DNA of 64,000 nucleotides, taken from Bacteroidaceae bacterium. GTDB lineage: Bacteria; Bacteroidota; Bacteroidia; Bacteroidales; Bacteroidaceae. The position numbers and the translations under genes are program-made. Positions 55,008-63,575 of the stretch are shown in pieces (position 1 is the stretch's first letter; each line of letters begins with the position of its first letter). The stretch lies in NCBI GenBank assembly GCA_017559845.1, contig JAFYQQ010000005.1:1-64000 (forward strand). The letters are read 5' to 3'. Below the pieces are notes generated by a model that saw only the letters and a program-made list of their open reading frames with translations, made no database searches and was not told the DNA's origin.

Positions 55008-55108
55008 TATCCCATACCTACGGCATGGGGGGTGTTGGTTGTTTACCATTGTTCCAACCATAGGAATGGCTGGTTACCAATGTTTGATGCCTGTGGCATC
55101 TTTCATTT
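55008..55108 (+). repeat. ~100-bp dispersed repeat, copy B
   Basis: It is a direct copy of 54497-54598: CCCATACCTACGGCATGGG, CCAACCATAGGAATGG, TTACCAATGTTTGATGCC, TGTGGCATCTTTCATTT. Confidence 0.8.
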
Positions 55109-55465
55109 GCCTATGAGTTTCTTGGGTACTTTGATTGATTGCCTGTTTCCTGGTAAAGGGTGCGTGAACTGATGGGGAAAAGAAAAAGACCGCACTGATG
55201 ATGTGATGAAACTCCTAAATAACAGGATTTGAGGGGTTCGTTACCTTTGTAATCCAATTACCCTTGCGGGACGTGGCGCGCCATCAGTAACGCAAACTTT
55301 CCTCGGTTTCAGATTTCTAATTGATGAGTATCCCAATCGAACCAGTGCGGCCTGTGAGGATGTTAATCTCAAACTTTTCTAGCACAAAGATAGAACAAAT
55401 CGGCCATTCATGCAAATATTTCTCGTTTTTTTTAGAACTCATTTGTCTAATTTAGGTTTTTTGTA

Positions 55466-55473
55466 TAAATTTG
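55466..55473 (+). promoter_or_regulatory. Promoter for malQ and the carbohydrate operon
   Basis: TAAATTTG with TTTG at 55442-55445, 20 bases apart, is a full Bacteroidetes promoter. The predicted start near 55480 gives a leader of about 22 nt. No other promoter was seen before any of the six genes that follow. Confidence 0.7.
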
Positions 55474-55501
55474 TAATCACGAACATACAAAAATATATGC
55501 C

Positions 55502-58195
55502 ATGAATTTGCATTTCTCTATAGAATATCATACTGAGTGGGGACAACATGTTGCAGTGGAAATCACGGCCACACGCAACCAAGGTTCCAGAGTCAATCAT
55601 CTTTTTCCGCTGGAGACTTCGGACGGATACCATTGGGCTGCAGATATTTCCTTGCCCGAAAAGGATGTGCAGACATTCAGATACAATTATATAATATGTG
55701 CCGGCGAGCAGGTTATCAGACGCGAATGGGATGCCGTGCCCAGAGTATTCCCAGCGGCAGACCTGAATTTCAGATTTCCTGACTATTGGCGTGACATACC
55801 CGAACTGAACCATCTGTACAGTGCCGCCTATTGCAATGCAGTAAGCCACTTCAAGGCAGAAGTTCCCAAACTGGTGTATTTCCAGCAGACGCTTGTGTTC
55901 CGTGTGCAGGCTCCGCAGTTGAAACAAGACCAGGTGCTTGCTCTTCTGGGTAGCCAGCCGCCACTTGGTGCATGGGACACAAGGCGGTATCTGCGAATGC
56001 AGCGTGCCGGCACCAACGAATGGGTCATCAGTCTAAGCGCCACTGGCCTTTATCTGCCTTTTGAATATAAATATGTGGTGGTGAACGAGGCCAGCGGAGA
56101 ACTTCTCGAATGGGAGGGCGGCCCCAACCGCCTGAGTCCATCGGGACTGATGCAGCAACGCCAGGTGCTGGTGATACAAGACACCGAAGTGCGTCTAAAG
56201 GCCGACCGTTGGAAAGCCGCCGGTGTGGTGATTCCGGTGTTCTCCTTGCGAAGCGAACAGAGCCAGGGAGTGGGAGACTTCTCCGACCTTGCCCGAATGG
56301 CAAAGTGGGCACATTCCGTCGGCATGACGGTTGTGCAGCTTCTGCCCGTTAATGACACCACCCAGACTGGTTCATGGACCGACTGTTATCCCTATAGCAG
56401 CATCAGCATCTATGCCCTGCACCCCATGTACGTAGACTTGCAGTCGCTTCCGCCCATCAACGACGGCGGCTATATGCAGGAATACGAAAAGAAACGCCGG
56501 GAACTGAACGCGTTGCCCCAGGTGGACTATGAAGCGGTGAACCAGCTGAAGCATGACTATATGCGCAGACTCTACAACCAGATACAGCGCCGTCTGCAGC
56601 AAGATGAAGATTATCTTCAGTTCTGTTCCGCCAATGAAAGCTGGCTTGTGCCCTATGCCGCTTTCTGCCTGCTCCGGGACAAGTATAAGACATGCGACTT
56701 CACATCCTGGCCCCGTTATTCGGAATACAAGGCAGAGGAAATATCCATGTGGGCTCAGAAGAAGAGAACCGAACTGGGCTATTACATGTATGTGCAGTAT
56801 CTGCTGGACAAACAACTGTACAAGGCTGCCACCGAGGCGCGTGAGATGGGTGTGGTGCTCAAAGGCGATATCCCCATCGGCATAAGCCGTTGCAGCGTGG
56901 AGTCGTGGACAGAACCCCACTTGTTTCACATGAACGGTCAGGCGGGTGCGCCACCAGACGATTTCAGTGTGAACGGTCAGAACTGGGGCTTCCCCACATA
57001 TAACTGGGAAGCCATGGCGCTTGAGGACTACAGTTGGTGGAAAGCACGTTTCCGCAAGATGGCGCGCTATTTTGATGCATACAGAATAGACCACGTATTG
57101 GGCTTCTTCCGCATTTGGGACATTCCGGCACATAGTGTGCACGGATTGTTGGGCCATTTCTCTCCCTCGTTGCCCATGAGCGAAGAGGAAATAAGCGGAT
57201 TTGGCTTCTCCTTTGATGCCGAACAGCATACAGAACCCTTTATCACGGACGATATTTTGCAGGATATATTCGGAAACCGTGCCCAGCAGGTTGCCGCCCT
57301 GTATCTTGATCCGCAGGCCGGAGGGCATTATACCCTGAAACCGGCCTATGCCACCCAGCGTTTGGTGGAGGCTGCCTTCTGTGAACAGAAAGACGATGTG
57401 GCATTGCAGATCCGTGATGGCCTTTACCAACTGATCAGCAATGTGCTCTTTGTTCCCGATACCCAGTTGGAAAACCATTATCATCCCCGCATCAATGCAA
57501 TGGATGATTTTGCCTTTGCCTATTTGTCAGTGCAGGACCAGGATGCGTTCCGCCGTTTGCACGAACATTATTATTATCATAGACATAACGACTTCTGGTA
57601 TGGAGAGGCCTTGAAAAAGCTTCCGGCACTGGTGGCCTCCACACAAATGCTTGTATGTGCCGAGGATTTGGGAATGGTGCCTGCTTGTGTGGCGCCTGTT
57701 ATGGAGCGTTTGCGCATCCTCTCTCTTGAAATCCAGGCCATGCCCAAGCGCTTCGGACGCCGTTTTGGCCGTTTGGAAGAGAATCCTTACCTTAGTGTGT
57801 GTACGTTGTTCACCCATGACATGCCCACGTTGCGGCAGTGGTGGAAACAGAGTCCCGAGCGCTCGCAGGCATTCTACAACCAGATTCTTCTTCACGATGG
57901 CGAGGCACCGGCTGAGATGCCCGGTTGGCTTGCCGAGGAAATCATCGCCCGCCATGTCTACTGTCCCAGTATGCTTTGCTTGTTAAGCTTGCAGGACTGG
58001 CTGGCTATGGACGATGACTTACGCAACCCGAATGTGGAACAGGAACGTATCAATGTGCCTTCTGACCCGCATCATTACTGGCGTTATCGTATGCATCTGA
58101 AACTGGAGCAGCTGATGGAGAGCAAAGCTTTCAACGCCAGAGTCAATTCGTTGTTGGGCAGAGGCGGCCGCATCCAGAACAGCATGAAACAATAA
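55502..58195 (+). CDS. malQ: 4-alpha-glucanotransferase with two CBM20-like domains
   Basis: This is an 897-residue GH77 amylomaltase, which transfers glucan chains between maltodextrins. Two N-terminal starch-binding (CBM20-like) modules (about residues 1-110 and 125-235, the second with LALLGSQPPLGAWD) precede the catalytic barrel. Catalytic residues are Asp530 in YRIDHVLGFFRIW (nucleophile), Glu721 in AEDLG (acid/base) and Asp773 in THD. No signal peptide, so cytoplasmic. The double-CBM form is the usual Bacteroidetes and plant DPE2-like type. The stop is 28 bp before the next gene. Confidence 0.95.
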   Translation: MNLHFSIEYHTEWGQHVAVEITATRNQGSRVNHLFPLETSDGYHWAADISLPEKDVQTFRYNYIICAGEQVIRREWDAVPRVFPAADLNFRFPDYWRDIPELNHLYSAAYCNAVSHFKAEVPKLVYFQQTLVFRVQAPQLKQDQVLALLGSQPPLGAWDTRRYLRMQRAGTNEWVISLSATGLYLPFEYKYVVVNEASGELLEWEGGPNRLSPSGLMQQRQVLVIQDTEVRLKADRWKAAGVVIPVFSLRSEQSQGVGDFSDLARMAKWAHSVGMTVVQLLPVNDTTQTGSWTDCYPYSSISIYALHPMYVDLQSLPPINDGGYMQEYEKKRRELNALPQVDYEAVNQLKHDYMRRLYNQIQRRLQQDEDYLQFCSANESWLVPYAAFCLLRDKYKTCDFTSWPRYSEYKAEEISMWAQKKRTELGYYMYVQYLLDKQLYKAATEAREMGVVLKGDIPIGISRCSVESWTEPHLFHMNGQAGAPPDDFSVNGQNWGFPTYNWEAMALEDYSWWKARFRKMARYFDAYRIDHVLGFFRIWDIPAHSVHGLLGHFSPSLPMSEEEISGFGFSFDAEQHTEPFITDDILQDIFGNRAQQVAALYLDPQAGGHYTLKPAYATQRLVEAAFCEQKDDVALQIRDGLYQLISNVLFVPDTQLENHYHPRINAMDDFAFAYLSVQDQDAFRRLHEHYYYHRHNDFWYGEALKKLPALVASTQMLVCAEDLGMVPACVAPVMERLRILSLEIQAMPKRFGRRFGRLEENPYLSVCTLFTHDMPTLRQWWKQSPERSQAFYNQILLHDGEAPAEMPGWLAEEIIARHVYCPSMLCLLSLQDWLAMDDDLRNPNVEQERINVPSDPHHYWRYRMHLKLEQLMESKAFNARVNSLLGRGGRIQNSMKQ

Positions 58196-58223
58196 ATGTT
58201 TTCTTGTAAAACGAGAGCTTGAG

Positions 58224-59357
58224 ATGGAAAAGAATGAAAGACTGGCTTCCCTTGATGTGTTGCGTGGAATAGACTTGTTTTTTCTCGTTGGTTTGGAAGG
58301 AGTGATGCACGCCATGTCCACGGCAATAGATACAGAGGGTTTTCATGATTTTATGTGGAACTTCAGCCATGTGGAGTGGGAGGGCTTTTCTCCCTGGGAC
58401 TTGGTGATGCCTTTGTTCCTCTTCATGTCCGGTGTGTCCATTCCCTTTGCCATGCAACGTTATAAGGAAGGGAGTGACAAGGCCGGGCTAATCTGCCGAT
58501 TGTTGAAACGCGTCTTGCTGTTATGGATATTCGGCATGATGTGCCAGGGCAACCTCTTACGTTTGGATCCTTCGCGTATTTATTTTTATTCCAATACCCT
58601 GCAGACGATTGCTGTTGGCTATCTGTTCACAGCTCTCTTTTTCCTTTACACATCGTGGCGCACCCAACTGGGTATAGCGGCAGGTCTGCTTTTGACCTAT
58701 TGGGGAGCCATGGAATGGATAACGGTTGACGGTTTTGGCGGTGGAAACTATACCCCCGATGCGAACTTGGCGGAATGGATAGACCGTTCTGTATTGGGCA
58801 GATTCCGCGATGCTTCGTCGGTAAAGGACGGAGTGGTACAATTTGCACCGTGGTACCGCTACACCTGGATACTCAGTAGCTTGAATTTCATTGTTACGGT
58901 CATGAGTGGCGCCTTTGCCGGTCAGATGTTGCGAAATACATCGTTCACCTCAAAGAAAAGAGCGATGATGCTTGCCGGAACAGGAGCGGCATTGGTGGCT
59001 GCCGGTTGGCTGTGGAATCTGGAGCTTCCCGTCATTAAGAAACTGTGGACCAGCTCTATGGTTCTGGTCAGCAGCGGCTATTGTTTCCTGCTTATGGCCT
59101 TGTGTTATTATGTGGTGGATGTGCTGGGCTTCCGCAAAGGAACCGGATGGCTCAAGGTCTATGGCATGAACTCCATCGTGGCCTACATGCTTACGCAATG
59201 TGTAAACTTCCGTTGCATACCCCAATCTGTATTCAGGGGAGTGGAACAGTATATTGGAGCAGATTGGTTCCAGGTACTTCTGACCGCATCATGTAGCGGT
59301 ATCGTGTATTTCATTTTGTGGCGCATGTACAAACAACAAATTTTCTTACGCGTATAA
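58224..59357 (+). CDS. DUF5009 / HGSNAT-like membrane acyltransferase
   Basis: This is a 377-residue membrane protein related to heparan-alpha-glucosaminide N-acetyltransferase (COG4299). It opens with the family mark RLASLDVLRGIDLFFLVG and then has FSPWDLVMPLFLFMSGVSIPFAM. About ten to eleven hydrophobic segments follow. The family is thought to move acetyl groups across the membrane onto sugar amines; bacterial substrates are unknown. In this operon it may modify host-glycan amino sugars. Confidence 0.87.
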   Translation: MEKNERLASLDVLRGIDLFFLVGLEGVMHAMSTAIDTEGFHDFMWNFSHVEWEGFSPWDLVMPLFLFMSGVSIPFAMQRYKEGSDKAGLICRLLKRVLLLWIFGMMCQGNLLRLDPSRIYFYSNTLQTIAVGYLFTALFFLYTSWRTQLGIAAGLLLTYWGAMEWITVDGFGGGNYTPDANLAEWIDRSVLGRFRDASSVKDGVVQFAPWYRYTWILSSLNFIVTVMSGAFAGQMLRNTSFTSKKRAMMLAGTGAALVAAGWLWNLELPVIKKLWTSSMVLVSSGYCFLLMALCYYVVDVLGFRKGTGWLKVYGMNSIVAYMLTQCVNFRCIPQSVFRGVEQYIGADWFQVLLTASCSGIVYFILWRMYKQQIFLRV

Positions 59358-59380
59358 ATATTAATTAGGAATTATAACAT

Positions 59381-60220
59381 ATGATAGTTTCACTGAAAGA
59401 AATGTTGCAGGAGGCCCAAAAGGGTCAGTATGCGGTTGGAGCTTTTAATTGCCTCAGCCTCGAGAACGTACAGGGAGCCATCCAGGCTGCCGAGGAGTTG
59501 AATGCCCCTATTATTATTCAGCTTGCAGAGGTGCAGTTCCCCTGCGCACCCCTATCCTTGATGGCGCCCCAGTATTTGCAGGCTGCCGAGGAAACAAGCG
59601 TGCCCGTGGTGGTGCATTTGGACCACGGACAGAGTTTCCAGACCTGTGCCGATGCCATTTGCCAGGGATTCGGTTCGGTTATGTTTGACGGCGCTTCCTT
59701 GTCATTGGAAGAGAACATCCGCCAGACAAATGAGATTGCACGCATGGCAAAGGCCTGTGGTGTGGATATTGAAGCCGAACTGGGCAGAGTGGGCGATGTG
59801 GGTGTGGACGATGCCTCCAAGGATGTCTTTACCGATGTGCAGGAAGCCATCCGCTTTGTGGAAGAGACAAAGGTGGACGCGTTGGCCGTTGCCATCGGCA
59901 ACCAGCACGGACATTATGTGGCCACTCCCAAGTTGAACATCGACCGCCTCATTGAATTGAAGCAGGCCACGGGTGTTCCTCTGGTGCTGCACGGCGGTTC
60001 TGGCACAAGCGAAGAAGACTTCAAGGCATGTATCCACAATGGTATCTGCAAGATCAATGTGGCCACGGCCATCCAGTTGGGCGTAACGGCAGGCATTCAG
60101 CAATATCTCGCAAACACAGCCAAACCCAACTATATTGACATGAAAGCGTGTATGGTGGAGGCATCCAAGCAAGTGGTGATGGACCACATTCGCTTGTTCG
60201 AGAGTAACGATAAAGCATAA
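59381..60220 (+). CDS. Class II ketose-bisphosphate aldolase
   Basis: This is a 279-residue zinc-dependent aldolase of the fructose/tagatose-bisphosphate family (GatY/KbaY/Fba). HLDHGQSFQTC (about residues 79-89) holds the catalytic Asp and zinc His; further zinc ligands lie in AIGNQHGHY and VLHGGSGT. The phosphate loop is KINVATAIQ. The acceptor sugar cannot be decided from the motif set. Neighbouring kinase and isomerase genes point to a ketose phosphate in catabolism. Confidence 0.93.
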   Translation: MIVSLKEMLQEAQKGQYAVGAFNCLSLENVQGAIQAAEELNAPIIIQLAEVQFPCAPLSLMAPQYLQAAEETSVPVVVHLDHGQSFQTCADAICQGFGSVMFDGASLSLEENIRQTNEIARMAKACGVDIEAELGRVGDVGVDDASKDVFTDVQEAIRFVEETKVDALAVAIGNQHGHYVATPKLNIDRLIELKQATGVPLVLHGGSGTSEEDFKACIHNGICKINVATAIQLGVTAGIQQYLANTAKPNYIDMKACMVEASKQVVMDHIRLFESNDKA

Positions 60221-60233
60221 AGACGACAATATT

Positions 60234-61226
60234 ATGAGAAAAGGAATCATTGCAGCCGGTAACTGGGTGTCCGATACGGTAAAGTTTATCCGTACTTATC
60301 CCACACCGGGAAATCTTGTGACAATAGAAAGAATAGAACAAGGTTTTGGCGGCTGTGCCCATAATGTGCTGGCCGATTTGGCCAGATTGAAAGCCGGCAT
60401 TCCCTTGTATGCCGGAGGATGTATAGGCAGTGATGCGTTGGGAAACGAACTGATGCAAGCCATTGCCGACCTGGGCATTGACAGCAGTGCCTTGTGCAGG
60501 GTGGATGCAGCCACCTCCTATACAGATGTGATGGCAGATACCACCACCGGCACACGCACCTTCTTCCATCACAGAGGCGCAAACGCAGCCTTTGGCCCGG
60601 AACATGTAGAGGGCATCAATGCGCCAGCCAAGATATTCCATTTGGGCTATCTGCTTTTGCTTGACCGTATGGATGAGCCGGATGAGGAATATGGAGTGGT
60701 GGCTGCCCGTGTGTTGAAATCATTGAAAGAACGGGGATACCAGACTTCGGTTGATGTGGTTTCCGAGGAGGGTGACCGCTTCCGCAGGATTGTACTGCCG
60801 TGTTTGCCTTATATGGATTATCTCATTTTGAACGAGGTGGAAGCCGGAGCCTGCTGTGCCATGACCTTGCGCGATGAGCAGGGAAAGATTCTGCTGTCCG
60901 AAGTGGAGCGTGCCGCACGTTATCTGATGGAAAACGGAGTGGAGAAGGCCTGTGTCATTCATTTCCCCGAAGGAGGCTTTGGCTTGCAGGATGGCACGTC
61001 GGTTTTCGTTCCTTCTTTCCATGTGCCGGCAGAAGAAATCGTATCTTCCGTGGGGGCCGGTGACGCTTTCTGTGCCACCATGCTCTATGCCTTGCACGAA
61101 GAAATACCCATGCAGAAAGCCATAAGCATGGCCAATGCCGCGGCATGGTTCAATTTACATAGCGCCACTTCAACTGAAGGAGCGCCCACCCTGGAAGAGA
61201 TTAACCAATTCCTGTCTAACCATTAA
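60234..61226 (+). CDS. PfkB family carbohydrate kinase
   Basis: This is a 330-residue ribokinase-family sugar kinase. The N-terminal signature region is GGCAHNVLADLARL (about 39-52), and SSVGAGDAFCATMLY (about 269-283) contains the anion-hole and catalytic base Asp. Substrates in this family include fructose, ribose, ketohexoses and nucleosides. The start is 13 bp after the aldolase stop, so the two enzymes are made together, consistent with phosphorylation followed by aldol cleavage. Confidence 0.93.
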   Translation: MRKGIIAAGNWVSDTVKFIRTYPTPGNLVTIERIEQGFGGCAHNVLADLARLKAGIPLYAGGCIGSDALGNELMQAIADLGIDSSALCRVDAATSYTDVMADTTTGTRTFFHHRGANAAFGPEHVEGINAPAKIFHLGYLLLLDRMDEPDEEYGVVAARVLKSLKERGYQTSVDVVSEEGDRFRRIVLPCLPYMDYLILNEVEAGACCAMTLRDEQGKILLSEVERAARYLMENGVEKACVIHFPEGGFGLQDGTSVFVPSFHVPAEEIVSSVGAGDAFCATMLYALHEEIPMQKAISMANAAAWFNLHSATSTEGAPTLEEINQFLSNH

Positions 61227-61239
61227 TAATATATAATGT

Positions 61240-61896
61240 ATGAAACGAAGCGAAATAAATGCCTATATTGATGAGGCAAAGGCATTCTTTACACAACACG
61301 GTTTTTATTTGCCCGAATGGATTGAGTGGACACCAGAGGTATGGGCCACCAAGGGCGAGGAGTGTACCGAAATCCGACGCAACCAGTTGGGTTGGGATGT
61401 GACGGACTTCTCTACCGGCGATTTCGCCAATGTCGGACTTACACTTGTTACCATCCGAAACGGAAACGTAAAGTATGACAAGAAGGTCTATTGCGAAAAG
61501 ATTATGTATGTGCGTGAAGGTCAGGTTACACCCACTCATTTCCATTGGAAGAAGATGGAGGACATCATCCACCGTGGTGGAGGCGATTTCTGCATCAAGC
61601 TTTGGAAAGCCGATGCGAATGAGAATCCCACCCAAGAACCTTGTGTGGTTCAGATAGATGGTGTAACCACAGTGGTTCCTGCCGGAGAGGTGCTCAGACT
61701 GAAACCTGGACAGAGCATCTGCTTTGAGCCCTATATGTACCACCAGTTCTGGTCAGAGAACGGAGCAAGTATGATTGGCGAAGTCTCAACCGTGAACGAT
61801 GATGTGAACGACAACCGTTTCCTAGAACCTCTGGGACGTTTCTCGGCCATCGAGGAGGACGAGCCTGCACGTTACGTGCTGTGCAATGAATATTGA
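61240..61896 (+). CDS. D-lyxose/D-mannose isomerase family protein
   Basis: This is a 218-residue cupin of the D-lyxose isomerase family (PF07385). The metal site is THFHWKKMEDII (about residues 96-107, two His and one Glu) with a further His in YMYHQFW (about 165-171). Characterised members convert D-lyxose to D-xylulose and D-mannose to D-fructose. It lies 13 bp after the kinase. With GH92 at the end of the operon, mannose is an attractive substrate (inference). Confidence 0.9.
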   Translation: MKRSEINAYIDEAKAFFTQHGFYLPEWIEWTPEVWATKGEECTEIRRNQLGWDVTDFSTGDFANVGLTLVTIRNGNVKYDKKVYCEKIMYVREGQVTPTHFHWKKMEDIIHRGGGDFCIKLWKADANENPTQEPCVVQIDGVTTVVPAGEVLRLKPGQSICFEPYMYHQFWSENGASMIGEVSTVNDDVNDNRFLEPLGRFSAIEEDEPARYVLCNEY

Positions 61897-61920
61897 TATT
61901 TTCATTTCACGAAAAAGACA

Positions 61921-63555
61921 ATGCGTTTAAGAAACATATTATTGCTGTGTCTGGTCGGCCTTTGCTGTTTTATGGTCGTCCAGGCACAGAATATTACCGG
62001 AAGGATTACTGCCAATGGGAAAGGTGTCAGGAACGTTGTGGTGAGTGATGGAGATGAAGTGGTTCTCACTAATGCAGAAGGACGTTATGAACTACAATCG
62101 CAAAAACGCAATGGATACGTTTTCTACAGTCTTCCCCGTGGATACCAACCAACCTATAAAAATGGCTTTTTGCCCCGTTTCTGGTCGGCCCTGAAGAACG
62201 CAGATGCCAATGTGTCAGAGGTGCATGATTTTGAACTTTCACGCCAACGCTCCTCGTCAGATTGCTATGTGATGCTCTTCGGAGCCGATGTCCATTTGGC
62301 GCGCAAGAACAACGACCTGAAGCAGTTCGAAGGTTTCCTTGCTGCTTTGGAACGCGAGCAGACATTGGCTGGAAAACGTACACTGCACAGCATCTTTCTG
62401 GGCGACATTTCGTGGGATGCCTACTGGACAAGCCAGAAGTTCGGCCTTCCCCAGTTGGTTGATTTCCTTCAGCAGAGCAACTATCCCCTTCCATTGTGGA
62501 CGGTAATGGGCAATCATGACCATGATCCATCCATTCCCGAAGGACGTGAGACAGATTTCCTTACCTCGGGCGAATGGCGAAAGGTTATGGGGCCTAACTA
62601 TTATTCCTTCAATCTTGGCCGTCTGCACTATGTTGTGCTTGATGATATTGTCTATCTCAACGAGGACAAGGGCGGAAAGTATAAAAAAGGAATTGTTGGC
62701 AGCCGTAACTACACTGCTACCCTCACGGACGAGCAGTTCAAGTGGTTGGAGAAAGACCTTGCCATGGTGAAGGACAAAAGTGCGCCGCTCATCATTGCGG
62801 TTCATATACCTGTTTGGCGACTGAATGAAACGGAGCTCACCGTTAAAGGTGCGCTTACCGATGGAGGGGCAGAACGTCTGGCTGAACTGGTGCGCGATTT
62901 CAAGGAAGTGCACATTGTTAGCGGACATGTTCATGTCAACTATACTGCTCATCCTACTGACTATCCCAACATTACCGAACACAACATTGCAGCTGTGTGC
63001 GCAACATGGTGGCGAAGCGGAAATCTCAGCGGAGAACACATTAACAAGGACGGATCTCCGGGTGGATATTCGCGTTGGGAAGTAGACGGAAAACGTGTGA
63101 AGTTCTCTTATTGTTCCTTCGACAAGGGCGATACAGAACAGGTGAGAATTTACGATATGAACAAGGTGGCGGAGCGCTATAGTACAGACTCGTTCTTCAA
63201 AGGATTGCTTGACAGTGAGCCCAACCGTACCGATTTCTCCAAAGTTCCCGCCAATACAGTCATGTTTAATGTCTATGCCTATGACAAAGATTGGAAGATT
63301 GAAGTGCTTGAGGGTGGAAAGCCCATTTCTTATGAGCGTGTCACCGAAGAAGACCCTTTCCATACGATAGCTTTCTCTTATGCCAAGTTTCAGCGCGATG
63401 GGAAGTTCGGCGACAGTGGTTCGGGAAGAAAGACATATCATATGTTTAAAGCCCAAGCCAAGACGGCAGACCAACCGATTACAGTGAGCGTAACAGACAG
63501 CTTCGGACGCAAGTATAAGCATACTATCCAGCGCCCGCATCCTTATGAAATATAA
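61921..63555 (+). CDS. Calcineurin-like phosphoesterase with N- and C-terminal domains
   Basis: This is a 544-residue exported phosphoesterase. The signal peptide covers about residues 1-22 (ending VQAQ). An N-terminal Ig-like MetallophosN domain (about 25-105) precedes the metallophosphatase core, with GADVHLARKNND, FLGDISWD, MGNHDHDP, AVHIPVWR and VSGHVHVNY giving the metal-binding Asp, Asn and His residues. A MetallophosC domain spans about 395-540. Family members in Bacteroidales glycan loci act on unknown phosphodiesters. Confidence 0.92.
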   Translation: MRLRNILLLCLVGLCCFMVVQAQNITGRITANGKGVRNVVVSDGDEVVLTNAEGRYELQSQKRNGYVFYSLPRGYQPTYKNGFLPRFWSALKNADANVSEVHDFELSRQRSSSDCYVMLFGADVHLARKNNDLKQFEGFLAALEREQTLAGKRTLHSIFLGDISWDAYWTSQKFGLPQLVDFLQQSNYPLPLWTVMGNHDHDPSIPEGRETDFLTSGEWRKVMGPNYYSFNLGRLHYVVLDDIVYLNEDKGGKYKKGIVGSRNYTATLTDEQFKWLEKDLAMVKDKSAPLIIAVHIPVWRLNETELTVKGALTDGGAERLAELVRDFKEVHIVSGHVHVNYTAHPTDYPNITEHNIAAVCATWWRSGNLSGEHINKDGSPGGYSRWEVDGKRVKFSYCSFDKGDTEQVRIYDMNKVAERYSTDSFFKGLLDSEPNRTDFSKVPANTVMFNVYAYDKDWKIEVLEGGKPISYERVTEEDPFHTIAFSYAKFQRDGKFGDSGSGRKTYHMFKAQAKTADQPITVSVTDSFGRKYKHTIQRPHPYEI

Positions 63556-63575
63556 TTCCTTCGATATAAAGAAAG

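Larger units (their letters stand above)
53820..55465. other. About 1.65-kb non-coding region rich in repeats
   Basis: No reading frame here has a recognisable product; those over 60 codons run through repeats. It contains GCAGTACTACTG and GCAGTATATCT direct repeats (53942-54022), a 67-bp tandem repeat (54255-54415), two ~100-bp direct copies (54497-54598, 55008-55108), a 22-bp AT-rich tandem repeat (54866-54945) and a GC-richer unrecognised block (55190-55400). Confidence 0.7.
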
